In this document: piece by piece, positions 32,401-43,900 of the stretch
Layout of the letters: the number at the start of each line of letters is the position of its first letter
Numbering within the stretch: position 1 is the stretch's first letter
Origin: Limnomonas spitsbergensis
Lineage: Eukaryota > Chlorophyta > Chlorophyceae > Chlamydomonadales
DNA length: 64,000 nt
Direction of reading: 5' to 3'
Assembly (NCBI GenBank): GCA_037349105.1
Contig: JAYJMM010000040.1
Location: forward strand, 558,001-622,000
Notes under the pieces: generated by a model
The model's database searches: none
The model's input: the letters and a program-made list of their open reading frames with translations, nothing else
What the model was told of the DNA's origin: nothing
Translations under genes and position numbers: made by a program

Positions 32401-34842
32401 GTAACAGCCTGTCCAACATGGCCTTACGGACCCCAGCAGTCGCCAGCATCAGGAGCCATGTGGGAAGGAGAGGAAGAGCTGGCGAGCTCGCCGTTCGCAG
32501 TAGAACGCCTGGCAGCATATGTGCACCAGTGGGTGCGTCAGGAGCGGAGGGCGTGGCACGACAACAGGGCCAGCAGCGTGCTGCCCTATTGGCAGGCTGA
32601 CGTCATAACGACGCAGTTGTGGAGACAAGCGCACCCAGCAGGGGTGCGCACACTGCACCCTCTGTTCAGAGGAGCAGGGGAAGTAGGCATCGAGGAGGAG
32701 TTGGAGGACTTAAGGAACCAGCCGAGTAGGGGACATGGGCCGGTGGGCCGGCGCGGCGCCTATGCAGAGGAACCCGCGGCTGCCACCGACGACCCTGTCC
32801 ATGATGGGGAGCCAGAATGGACCCAAGCGGCATTTGTAACATTTGGGGCAGCAGCAGCCTCATGGGAGCTGCTGGAGTACGTGGACGACTTGGGAGCAGC
32901 AGCAATGGAAGCCGAGCCTAGGGGACGGGCAGAGCCCCAGGCACCCCTAGACATTGTCAGCACACAGCCCACGGAAGACTCAGACAGCAGGGCCCCAGAG
33001 TGCAGCGACGGCGTTTCAGAGGGTCCACCACCACTGGTTGAGATCACCGAGTCAGATGAGGAGTGGCACGAGGGAGGAGCCATGCCCCCGGACCAGGATA
33101 GCGTCACCAGAGCAGAGGCTCGGGATGCAGAGGGCAACTATGTGCCAGCAGACAGCGGCCCAGGACCAGGGAGTCCAAGGTACGGCATGGTGGGAGAGCT
33201 GCCACAGCTGAGGCGCGCGTGGGTGCGCGGCATCTTTCAGGAGCAGGCAGCGATGAAAGAGCACAGAAGCAGGAGGGCCGCTATAGAGCTTGGTAACGGA
33301 ATCACGCTGGAGGAAGAGGCAAACCAGGTCACAGCGGGGATCAGCCTTCAGCAGGCAGCAGACCAGCGCGCTCGCAGGCCCGAGGGGGCAGCAGCAGACA
33401 AGAAGAGCAACGGGCGCCCAGGATACCCCCAGATCAGCCAGCCAGCACAGACAGCGGCACAGGGGCCTTGGGGTGACCCAGCAGCGTACAGCACGGGACG
33501 CTGGGTTGCAGTGCTCAGGAACTTTGTAGATCAGCTGGACGTGCTACGAAGGCAGGAAATGGGGCAGCAAGAGGCGGGCCAGGAGGCTAGCCTGCTGTTC
33601 CGACTTAAAATGCTACCACAGCCCGATCCGGACCCCAGGATGGGAGGTTACAGCAGGGCGGTCAGGGAGCTACAGGAGGAGCTGACGGAGAGAGTATCAG
33701 CCCTCTACACGGGGAGAGCAGAAGGAGCGGACACCCAACAGCCGTCGGACAGCCGCAGCAGACAAGCCCAAACCGGCAGGGGCAAGGACCTCGCCAGCAG
33801 GGTTGCGGGCGCGCAGGAAACCATACGACGGAGCTGTGGGCAAGATGAGCCCGCGGGTGCAGGCAGCAGTAAGGCTGTGCAGCGCGCCAACCACAGGCAG
33901 GAGAGAACGGCACAGTGCAGCACAGGACAGATCCCAGGAGCAGGGCCAGAAAGGGCCAGTGCAATTTGGGCTGACACTGCCGAGTTGCAAGGAAAGAATT
34001 CTAAGAAGGCCAGGAGACGCGCAGGAAAGGCGCAGAGGGCGGCCGCGGACAGGAACCGTGGCAGCAGACCAGGAATGGACTGCCCAGCCCTGCCACTCAG
34101 GATCAGCCAGGTAGACCTGGAGATCACGTGGGCCAGAGGACAGCAGCCGCCAGCGCAGAGTGCAGAGCCATGCGTTCAGCCCGCAGAACAGTTACCGCAG
34201 CAACCCTTGAGGAAGATGACAGCGTGCAGAGGACTCCTCACCTGTACAGCAATTAAGGGGATCCTGACGGGGACGCTCCAGCTGATACTGGTGTGGCTCC
34301 TGCTGTCGGTGTGTGTGCCGGGGGCGCGAGCTACCGAGCAGGGCGTGAGAGGAGGAGGATTTACAGCAGGCCAAGGGGCTTTTGTGTCTGGAAAGGAGGC
34401 AGCAGCAAAGCTGTCGTCTGGATGGTTACGCCCACAGGCAGTCAGCCCCATGGGGGCCGCCAGCAGGAGGGGTGCATGCAGCCAGCAGGAGAGATGGCAC
34501 AGCGGCAACACCACTGGCGGGGAGGAGCTGCCCGCGGAGGACGACCCGCAGGCGGCTGTGGTGATCGACATGTTCCAGCCAGGGGGAGTCGTGGAGCCAC
34601 CTGCAGAGTACGTCAAGACCAAGGAGGGGTGGCTGCTGGGCAAGCATCCCGACTTCACTACGGAGCAGCAGGAGAGCCTGGAGCAGAGCCTCCGAGATCG
34701 CCAAGGAGCATTCGCTTACTCCATGGAGGCTCTACCAGGCTACTGCGGCACGCAGGGCCTGGACACAGCTTGCCTGTCGAGTGGGGCTGTGCGGGCCATG
34801 GAGACCCAAGGAGTCGTCCTTTTCGAACCCTTTGGAGGAAAC
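29407..34842 (+). CDS. Element A ORF3: very long pol-type ORF with unknown region, membrane segment and pre-RT domain
   Basis: Open without stop from 29407 (first ATG 29533) to the deletion junction near 34840 (formally to 35244). Near 30229-30270 is a canonical zinc knuckle CFKCNQPGHFANEC. About 1,500 residues follow with no recognised family, partly structured (30640-30900; 31500-32660; 33180-33720). At about 34255-34340 is a hydrophobic run (LQLILVWLLLSVCV) followed by PGARA-T, a signal-peptidase-like AxA pattern. Then comes a pre-RT segment (TKEGWLLGKHPDF; FAYSMEALPGYCG) and VVLFEPFGG at 34813-34839. RT should follow but is deleted. Membrane or secretory targeting is inference only. Confidence 0.7.
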
Positions 34843-34954
34843 GCGTGCTCCGGCAGCGGAGAAGCGGCCGCGTCATACAGACAGTGCCTGGGAGAATCGG
34901 CCGCGGCAGACTGGGCCGACGCGGCACAGGAACCAGGCAGACGGGCTTTCGGAG
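34810..34954 (+). pseudogene. Deletion junction: RT, RNase H and integrase core missing
   Basis: Upstream phase: pre-RT domain and GVVLFEPFGG (34810-34839). From about 34931 a different phase (+1) reads NQADGLSERAVQTLKAG, the C-terminal end of an integrase core including the catalytic Glu (GAG 34952-34954). Compared with an intact gypsy pol, at least 2.5-3 kb is gone and the two sides are out of frame. The exact breakpoint lies between 34840 and 34930; no clear direct repeat was noticed there. Confidence 0.75.
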
Positions 34955-36055
34955 AGGGCTGTCCAGACCCTCAAGGCAGGCCTGCGCAAGTGCTGCGAGG
35001 AAGGCAGCAGCGACGAGTCCTGGGACAAGATGGTGCCCTGGGTAGCCCTCGGCTTCCGATGCTCGCCGCAGCAGGCCACGCGCATGGCGCCGTACGAGGT
35101 GCTGTTTGGACAGAGACCCACCTTCCCCTCCAGAGTGGGGGCGGACCTCTGGAGCACAGCCAAGGTTGCAACAGCAGAGGAGGCAGCAGACCTGCTTTTG
35201 GCCAGAGTGGCCAGGATCAAAGAGGCACTGCCAGTCGCGGGTGAGCATCTAAAAATTGCGCAGCACCGCGACAAGCTGCGATATGCACGCATTCGTGGGG
35301 GAGGGTACGTTCCCCAGGTCAGGCGTTTTGCAGAGGGAGATTACGTGTATGTGAAGTATTCGTCAGAGCGACGCAGCCTCGATCCCAAGGCCAGGCCTGA
35401 GATCCTCAGGGTAAAAACACTGGGGGCGACGGGAACTTTGGTGTTGGAAGGGGCAGATGGCCTCACAGTTACAGAGAATGCAGTCAATTGTTCTCCATGC
35501 CACTTGCCCAACCTCAGGGGAGTGGTTGATTTCAGTGGAACCAGACCCAATAACAGCCTGTCATGCGAGGTGTGCCAGCTGCCCGACCACGGAGAGGTGA
35601 TGCTTTTGTGTGATGCCTGCAATACAAGTTGGCACATGGACTGCTTGGTACCAGTACTCGAGGAGGTGCCTGAGGGCGAGTGGTTGTGCCCACACTGCAC
35701 GCCGGAAGACAAGGGAGCTGGGCCCGCTGCAGTAGCAGGGCCCCCCACAGAGGAGCGCAGTTTACAGGTCCAGGGGCGACCGAGCCCAGCGGCCAGAGCG
35801 GCTGCCAGGACAGCTCAGGAGGCCGACGTCATGGACAGGCCTGAGGTGGAAGTCATGGCCACCAACCCAGCAACAAGGCAAATGGAGCGGGGCATCGCAA
35901 GACCAATGGCGAACGGGTTGTATGACATCTCGTACACCACTGGCCGGGGAGAGGCCAATGTCACCCCGAGAGCAGTTACAAGAAGGGCCAAGGTGGCCAA
36001 AGAAGCAGCAAGGGAGGAAGAGGAGTCAGCCCTTGAGGATTTTACCGGGACCTGA
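34931..36055 (+). pseudogene. Integrase C-terminal part fused to PHD finger, element A
   Basis: The phase runs from about 34931 to TGA 36053-36055. It starts with the end of a retroviral-type integrase core (DGLSERAVQTLKAGLRK; VALGFRCSP; PYEVLFGQRP), then an integrase C-terminal SH3-like segment (FAEGDYVYVKYSS; LKTLGATGTLVLEG-like). A PHD finger follows (35564-35698), then a tail (MDRPEVEVMATNPATRQ; ERGIARPMANGLYDISYTTG) that also ends the element C remnant. A PHD reader at the position where chromoviruses carry a chromodomain suggests histone-tail-directed integration. Without the N-terminal part it is non-functional. Confidence 0.8.
35564..35698 (+). other. PHD finger (C4HC3 zinc-binding domain)
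   Basis: Pattern CEVC...CDAC..SWHMDC...WLCPHC: Cys pairs at 35564/35573 and about 35611/35620, His and Cys of HMDC about 35635-35645, final pair at about 35687/35696. All eight ligands are present, with the conserved Trp (EWLCPHC). PHD fingers typically bind methylated or unmodified histone H3 tails. Confidence 0.9.
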
Positions 36056-36769
36056 AGCCCGGAGCGGCAGGGCCGCTGAGCACGTGACGTCACCCACGCC
36101 GTAGCTGGCAAGGAGCGGGCAGGCACCTACAGAGCAGAAATGCAGACGCAGTGCGGCTTGTCCTAGTACCCAGTAGGCAGCGGGCCGGCAGCCAGCGGAC
36201 CGAAGACGGAAGATGCAGGAGTAGAGTTACGGCAGCTTAATGAAAATTTGTTTCTCAAACACCATAGCAGCAAGGCTACAGTAGTACATAAGTTATGAAA
36301 ATGATGAGCGAGGAGAATTAGTCAACTCGAGCAATTATAGCACAGCAGGGGGCAGATCACGCTGCTACGGCGCACATTTTCTGTGGCCTTTAAAGACCAG
36401 GCGGCTATGGCGCAGTGGGGCGAGAGCAGCGGTTGTTCTTAGCTTGACCTGATAACTTTGAAATTCCTCTGTTTGCTAGCCGGTAGTGGGCTGAACAGCT
36501 TGAATTTGTAGGGTTCTGCGCATTGCGCTTCAGCTGAAACTCGGTTGATTTTTTTATTTTCTGATTTGAAGAAGGCCTGAACCAGGCAGATTTTAGAAGG
36601 CCTGAACCAGGCAGATTTGTAGAAGGCCTGAACCAGGCAGAATTGTAGAAGGCCTGAACCAGGCATATTTGCAGATGATGATTTGAGCTTCTAAGTGCAT
36701 ATTTTTCAAGAAGTTCTTTCAGTACCACCCCTTTTCCGGCTCCCCGCGCATGCCTGGAGGGCTTAACGC
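36056..36769 (+). other. 3' non-coding region of element A
   Basis: About 0.7 kb between the PHD ORF stop and the polypurine tract. No ORF supported. It contains the 26-bp repeats (36571-36672) and leads into GGGGAGCGGGGGGC. Confidence 0.6.
36571..36672 (+). repeat. 25/26-bp tandem repeat, four copies
   Basis: GAAGGCCTGAACCAGGCAG starts at 36571, 36596, 36622 and 36648. Each unit holds a short dyad (GCCTG-AAC-CAGGC), so the transcript could form four small hairpins about 100-200 nt before the 3' LTR. Confidence 0.85.
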
Positions 36770-36784
36770 TGGGGAGCGGGGGGC
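36770..36784 (+). promoter_or_regulatory. Polypurine tract of element A
   Basis: TGGGGAGCGGGGGGC lies directly before the first base of LTR unit 1. This is the expected place and composition for the plus-strand primer of an LTR retrotransposon, and it supports reading the 862-bp unit as an LTR. The LTR boundary is ambiguous by one or two bases because C and G are shared by neighbouring junctions. Confidence 0.75.
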
Positions 36785-37646
36785 GAGTAAAGTAGTAGGG
36801 GCGGTACCCACGAGACGGAGACTTCTATGCAGAGACACCCAGTTAGGAACTTCCAGTTACAGTTATCTTGTTGACACACTCTTGTCTGAAGTACAAGGAG
36901 CATGAGTGTACGGTGATGTACCGTGTTTGTGAGTAGAGGACACCTCTCTAAGGTGTCCTGACCGGAGTTTACGGTATTTACCATAGTATTGCAGTTACTG
37001 CTTTATGGTGCGACAGCTGTCACAGTATATTACAGTATACGTGACAGAACCGTTTAGACCGCAGTTAGCGTCATCGGTGACTCCGCAGCTTCTCTGCGGA
37101 GTCTCCGGATTTGAGCTGAGACCTAGAAACCCGCTTACGCAGGATAAGTTTGACAGGTTCTACCGTACTCTGTATTGGGCCTGCCGGGTCCCTGTATCCC
37201 GGCAATTGCCTTGGCTAGTTACTTCGTCCCTTTCTAAAGGACAGACCTCTATTTGTAACAAGCACCGGCCGTCTTCGAGACCTACAGCTTACACATAAGT
37301 CAGTACCTTAATTCGAGTCAAGCCTAGCTCAGCCTCCGCTGAACTAGCTGGAGACAAGTACCCCAGTAAGAGAAACGAGACCCTGCAGAAGAAGAAGTAC
37401 GCAGTCGACGTCCCGTCCATCTCTCCGCGTGATACGCGGTAAGTGCCCTTAACATAGCCCAGCTGGATCGCGACCAGACGGCCAGAAGGCCTATGCCCCT
37501 AAGTCAATTGCTATATACACAAATAACCAGCCAGCTGCTTAACTCGAAGAGCACTCGCAGCCAGTGAATAGTCACTGAGCCTGCCCGTAGGCGTCCATCA
37601 CTGCCGTGAGGAAAGAAGTCCGCCACGGACCTGAAGCGCACATCAC
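36785..37646 (+). repeat. LTR unit 1 of element A (862 bp)
   Basis: From GAGTAAAGTAG to CACATCAC. The first 231 bp (U3-like) hold small hairpins (GGACACCT/AGGTGTCC; ACGGT/ACCGT). The remaining 630 bp equal the 5' LTR. Strong hairpin at 37079-37103 (10-bp stem, loop CTTCT), conserved in copy D. Confidence 0.9.
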
Positions 37647-38508
37647 GAGTAAAGTAGTAGGGGCGGTACCCACGAGACGGAGACTTCTATGCAGAGACAC
37701 CCAGTTAGGAACTTCCAGTTACAGTTATCTTGTTGACACACTCTTGTCTGAAGTACAAGGAGCATGAGTGTACGGTGATGTACCGTGTTTGTGAGTAGAG
37801 GACACCTCTCTAAGGTGTCCTGACCGGAGTTTACGGTATTTACCATAGTATTGCAGTTACTGCTTTATGGTGCGACAGCTGTCACAGTATATTACAGTAT
37901 ACGTGACAGAACCGTTTAGACCGCAGTTAGCGTCATCGGTGACTCCGCAGCTTCTCTGCGGAGTCTCCGGATTTGAGCTGAGACCTAGAAACCCGCTTAC
38001 GCAGGATAAGTTTGACAGGTTCTACCGTACTCTGTATTGGGCCTGCCGGGTCCCTGTATCCCGGCAATTGCCTTGGCTAGTTACTTCGTCCCTTTCTAAA
38101 GGACAGACCTCTATTTGTAACAAGCACCGGCCGTCTTCGAGACCTACAGCTTACACATAAGTCAGTACCTTAATTCGAGTCAAGCCTAGCTCAGCCTCCG
38201 CTGAACTAGCTGGAGACAAGTACCCCAGTAAGAGAAACGAGACCCTGCAGAAGAAGAAGTACGCAGTCGACGTCCCGTCCATCTCTCCGCGTGATACGCG
38301 GTAAGTGCCCTTAACATAGCCCAGCTGGATCGCGACCAGACGGCCAGAAGGCCTATGCCCCTAAGTCAATTGCTATATACACAAATAACCAGCCAGCTGC
38401 TTAACTCGAAGAGCACTCGCAGCCAGTGAATAGTCACTGAGCCTGCCCGTAGGCGTCCATCACTGCCGTGAGGAAAGAAGTCCGCCACGGACCTGAAGCG
38501 CACATCAC
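37647..38508 (+). repeat. LTR unit 2
   Basis: 862 bp, joined head to tail to unit 1 with no spacer (CACATCAC then GAGTAAAG); apparently identical to unit 1. Confidence 0.9.
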
Positions 38509-39370
38509 GAGTAAAGTAGTAGGGGCGGTACCCACGAGACGGAGACTTCTATGCAGAGACACCCAGTTAGGAACTTCCAGTTACAGTTATCTTGTTGACA
38601 CACTCTTGTCTGAAGTACAAGGAGCATGAGTGTACGGTGATGTACCGTGTTTGTGAGTAGAGGACACCTCTCTAAGGTGTCCTGACCGGAGTTTACGGTA
38701 TTTACCATAGTATTGCAGTTACTGCTTTATGGTGCGACAGCTGTCACAGTATATTACAGTATACGTGACAGAACCGTTTAGACCGCAGTTAGCGTCATCG
38801 GTGACTCCGCAGCTTCTCTGCGGAGTCTCCGGATTTGAGCTGAGACCTAGAAACCCGCTTACGCAGGATAAGTTTGACAGGTTCTACCGTACTCTGTATT
38901 GGGCCTGCCGGGTCCCTGTATCCCGGCAATTGCCTTGGCTAGTTACTTCGTCCCTTTCTAAAGGACAGACCTCTATTTGTAACAAGCACCGGCCGTCTTC
39001 GAGACCTACAGCTTACACATAAGTCAGTACCTTAATTCGAGTCAAGCCTAGCTCAGCCTCCGCTGAACTAGCTGGAGACAAGTACCCCAGTAAGAGAAAC
39101 GAGACCCTGCAGAAGAAGAAGTACGCAGTCGACGTCCCGTCCATCTCTCCGCGTGATACGCGGTAAGTGCCCTTAACATAGCCCAGCTGGATCGCGACCA
39201 GACGGCCAGAAGGCCTATGCCCCTAAGTCAATTGCTATATACACAAATAACCAGCCAGCTGCTTAACTCGAAGAGCACTCGCAGCCAGTGAATAGTCACT
39301 GAGCCTGCCCGTAGGCGTCCATCACTGCCGTGAGGAAAGAAGTCCGCCACGGACCTGAAGCGCACATCAC
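38509..39370 (+). repeat. LTR unit 3
   Basis: 862 bp, same junctions and sequence as units 1 and 2. Confidence 0.9.
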
Positions 39371-40146
39371 GAGTAAAGTAGTAGGGGCGGTACCCACGAG
39401 ACGGAGACTTCTATGCAGAGACACCCAGTTAGGAACTTCCAGTTACAGTTATCTTGTTGACACACTCTTGTCTGAAGTACAAGGAGCATGAGTGTACGGT
39501 GATGTACCGTGTTTGTGAGTAGAGGACACCTCTCTAAGGTGTCCTGACCGGAGTTTACGGTATTTACCATAGTATTGCAGTTACTGCTTTATGGTGCGAC
39601 AGCTGTCACAGTATATTACAGTATACGTGACAGAACCGTTTAGACCGCAGTTAGCGTCATCGGTGACTCCGCAGCTTCTCTGCGGAGTCTCCGGATTTGA
39701 GCTGAGACCTAGAAACCCGCTTACGCAGGATAAGTTTGACAGGTTCTACCGTACTCTGTATTGGGCCTGCCGGGTCCCTGTATCCCGGCAATTGCCTTGG
39801 CTAGTTACTTCGTCCCTTTCTAAAGGACAGACCTCTATTTGTAACAAGCACCGGCCGTCTTCGAGACCTACAGCTTACACATAAGTCAGTACCTTAATTC
39901 GAGTCAAGCCTAGCTCAGCCTCCGCTGAACTAGCTGGAGACAAGTACCCCAGTAAGAGAAACGAGACCCTGCAGAAGAAGAAGTACGCAGTCGACGTCCC
40001 GTCCATCTCTCCGCGTGATACGCGGTAAGTGCCCTTAACATAGCCCAGCTGGATCGCGACCAGACGGCCAGAAGGCCTATGCCCCTAAGTCAATTGCTAT
40101 ATACACAAATAACCAGCCAGCTGCTTAACTCGAAGAGCACTCGCAG
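39371..40146 (+). repeat. LTR unit 4, left part (776 bp)
   Basis: Unit 4 is interrupted after base 776 by the chromovirus. CGCAG (40142-40146) is duplicated at 47278-47282; the remaining 86 bp continue at 47283-47368. Confidence 0.9.
40142..40146. other. Target-site duplication CGCAG, left
   Basis: CGCAG directly precedes the left LTR. The uninterrupted LTR unit reads ACTCGCAGCCAGTG at this place. Confidence 0.95.
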
Positions 40147-40549
40147 TGAAGAGGTCCTAGGTGCCCTAGGGGGCAGGACTCTTATATCTAGACAGGGACT
40201 CACTAGTAGAGGAACGTGAAGGGGAGTCCGGGACGGTGTTGAGGGTAGACGAGTAGTCGGAGAGTTGACTGAGGGGGGACTAGGTGCTCACGAGGGGAGA
40301 CTGCTGGAGACTAGAGATTTGATAGTGGGACAGTCAGGTATTGAGCCTGATGGATTGATCTCGTCTGAGACTTCCCGATGCCTAGCAGAGCTCGCTTATA
40401 TGGGAGGTGCAGGGTTTAACCCGTGAGGGTTCTGGTCTGGGCTTGCCAGGCGACCCTGCAACTTCCGTATGGAGCGTAAGCGCCGATAACGTAAGGCAGG
40501 TCGCGTCAGCGACTGGTAATTCTGGGGTACTGGTTACATGACCATTACA
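40147..40549 (-). repeat. 3' LTR of the chromovirus
   Basis: 403 bp, on the minus strand TGTAATGG...CTCTTCA. Identical by eye to 46875-47277. Confidence 0.95.
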
Positions 40550-40561
40550 TACCTCCCCCCT
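40550..40561 (-). promoter_or_regulatory. Polypurine tract of the chromovirus
   Basis: Minus strand AGGGGGGAGGTA directly before the 3' LTR; expected plus-strand primer. Confidence 0.85.
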
Positions 40562-40905
40562 AGGCTGCGTGCCGAGCGCGGTGGAAGGTAAATGTTAGTG
40601 AACTGGAACTCGGATTGTTGCAGTATTTAATCAATTAAATGCAAACATGAAATCTGGAGCAAGTTATCTTGGAACTGCTAGAGTACTTGATTGTCCGCTG
40701 GAAAAATTAACTCAAGTCTGGATCTAGGTTGAATTATAACGAGAAGTGAAATCTGAGCAGCTTGCCAGGCTGGGCAGTATCGGTTCTCAAAGGAATTCAA
40801 GACAAGGTTCAGAAAGAAAGAAAAAAAAATCTGACTGGTCTGGTTTAGAGTTAGGTCTCGATCTGGGACTAGGGGTATGGACCTTGAATACTAGACAAGT
40901 GCTGG
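40562..40905 (-). other. 3' untranslated region of the chromovirus
   Basis: About 340 bp between the pol stop and the polypurine tract; no coding content recognised. Confidence 0.7.
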
Positions 40906-43900
40906 TTACTCAAAAAGGTTTTGAGCGTCAAGGAGTAATTCAGGAGTCAGGTTCTTGAGTGGCTCCCATGAATTGTGAGTGTCATCGTAACCAAGCCATT
41001 TGATTAGGACCTGCTTGACTCGCTTTTTGCCGACTCGTCGAATGCGATGTGACAAGAGCGACTCGACCTGGTATAATGGTAAACCATCCACGACTTGAGG
41101 CTCGACAGGTACTGGGTTTGAACTGGTACTGGGCTTGAACTGTCGTAAGAGTGACACGTGGAAGACTGGGTGAACTCGAGTGTAATTCTCGGGTAGTTGC
41201 AACCTAGCAGCATTGCCACCAGAAGTTAAACTCAGGATTGTCACTGGGCCGATATACTTGGGATGAAGTTTCTTAACTCCGGTCTGGAACTTGAAGTTTC
41301 TTGTTGACAGGAGAACTTGGTCACCTGCTTGAAAAGTGTGAGGTGCTCGGAAGCGCGTGTCAGCGTACGACGACTGGCGATCCTGCGCAGCTCGTAATAG
41401 TTTCTGAACTTGAACTAGAGTGTCATCCAGGTCACTGAAGACTGAATCAAGAGCTGGAATTTGCTTGTCTGGAATGTCGATTGACAAAGGGGTATACGGG
41501 TTGCGTCCACAGTTCAGGTAGAACGGGGTGTGCCTGGTCGTACTGGTCTTGGCATTGTTAATGGACATAGCAACAACTGGTAGGAGTTCTTCCCAAGTGA
41601 CATGGTTTCCATCAATGAAATGCCTAAGCACTTCTTCGACGACTCGATTCATTCGCTCTGTTTGACCATCTGTTTGGGGGTGGAAAGCAGTTGAAAATCT
41701 GGGCTGTACACCAAGGCGGTGACACATGGTCTTCCAGAATGACGAAGTGAATCGAACATCTCTGTCAGAAATGATGTTTCTAGGAAAACCGTGATGCTGG
41801 AATACATGTGAGATGAAAACTCGAGCAACATCTTCAGATGTGCTAGATTTCCTGACTGGGGCTAGACAAACAAACTTTGTAAGCTTGTCCACAATGACCA
41901 TGATGCCATCATGACCACTGGCTGACTGGGGCAAGTCAAACACAAAGTCCATGGTGACAGTGTGCCATCTGGAATCAGGGATTTCTAGTGGCTGGTTTAG
42001 ACCAAAGGGCCTCTTGTTTGCAGACTTGTTCCTCTGGCATGAGGCACATGATGAGACGTACTTTTGTACATCTGCCTGGATTGAGGGCCACCAAAATTGG
42101 CGTTTGATGTGGTCCAGTGTTGTCTTCCAATTGAAATGTCCTGCAAGGGGTGAATCATGGTGATCTCGAATGACTTCTTGTCGAAGTGCTACTGGGATAA
42201 TGACTAGGCCTGCATGAGACCAGTAGCCATTGCTAAAGGACCATTCTCGAGTTTTACTGGAAAGTTTGAATTCTGGATCAATGCTAGACTCGTTCTTGAT
42301 TCTTTGCATGAAATCTGGGCATGACTCGTTAACTGTGATTGCAAATAGCATTGCAGCATGGGCAGGTCCTTGGTGTGGCAACCTGGAAAGGGAATCAGCT
42401 GGGTTGGTAGCACCTGGTCGGTACTTCACAGTGAACTCGAATCGAGATAGGAACTCGCTCCATCTTGCTTGCCTACGTGACAGGGTGGGCTGCTTGGAGA
42501 AAAATGTCAGGGGGTTGTGATCAGTCACAATGTTTAGGCCATTGCTGCCTTCTAGATAGCATCGCCACTCCTTGAGAGCTTTGATAATTCCAAGGAGTTC
42601 TTGTTCGCCAGTAGTGTAATTGCGCTCGGCAGGTGAGAACTTGGCAGAGAAGTACGCGACAGGTCGACCTTGTTGCGTAAGCACTGCACCACATCCAGTG
42701 ATGGAGGCATCTGAAACGAGTTCGTACGATTGGTTTGGATCTGGGTATGCAAGAACTGGAGGCGAAGCTAACGCTTCCTTGATAGCTTGAAAAGCCAACA
42801 GAGCGTCAGCTCCTCCTGAGAACTGGACGGTTTTCTTGGTCAAATGGTACAAGGGTGCTGCCAGCCTGGAGAGGTTCGGAATGAATTTGCGAAAGTAATT
42901 TGCTAGGCCTAGAAATTGCAAGACACCTGTTGCACTGGTCGGGAATTCCCACTCGGTAAGCGCTCGAATTTTGTCTGGGTCAGCAGCCACACCTTCTTTC
43001 GAAAGAATGTGCCCTAGGTACTTGACTTGAGCCTGCAGAAATTTGCACTTGGAAAATTTGACCTGCAGTCCTGATTCTCGTATTTTGTCAAACACTTGTC
43101 TTAAATGCTGGAGGTGCTGTTCTGGTGTCTGGGACAGGATCATGATGTCATCAATGTAAATGAGGACGAATGCTAGATCAGCAAAGATTTTATTGACAGT
43201 GCTCTGGTATTGACTGGGCGCGTTCGAAAGACCCATTGGCAGGCAACGCCATGCATAATGGCCGAAGGGTGTAGCAAAAGCTGTCTTGGGCTGGTCTTCC
43301 TCGGAAATAAGCAGTTGGTGAAAGCCACCTGCCATGTCTAGACAAGAGAAACATGAAGCTCCGCGAGCTGCATCTAGAAGATCATCGATCCTTGGTAGTG
43401 GGTAGCGTAGTTTGACAGTTAGTTCGTTCAAGGCTCGGTAATCAAGGCAGAACCTAAGTCCTCCATTTGGTTTCTTGATGAACAAGACTGGGGCTCCATA
43501 AGGACTGTTGACAGGGGTGATGATTCCTTTGTCAAGTAGCTCGGCAACCTGTTTCTTGAGTTCTTCAGACTCGGCTGGAGAGAGACGAAAGTTCCTGCGA
43601 AAAGGTGGTTTAGCGCCAGCGACCAGATCGATCGTGTGCTCTAGAGGTGGGACTTTCGCTCCGCCAGCTCGAGGGGTTTCTGAAAAAATGTCATCGTACT
43701 CGTCGATCAGTGAAGTAATCGCTGTACGCTGGTCTGGGTGCACATGGTTCATGTTTGCTAGTTTTTCTCGACTGGTTTTATGGTCTAGTTCTCCTTCTGG
43801 ATTTGGTACTGGTTGTAACTCCTCGTCTGGTTCGCTAGCCTGTGGTGTCAATACAGCTAAGAATGCTCGGTGGCGACCAGACTTGAGTAATTTGGCTGCA

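Noticed and set aside
37005..37298. 97-codon frame in every LTR unit, with about 46 codons still open in copy D
   Set aside because: It covers the hairpin-rich R-U5 region and is cut short by TAA in copy D. Structure conservation explains the similarity better than a protein.
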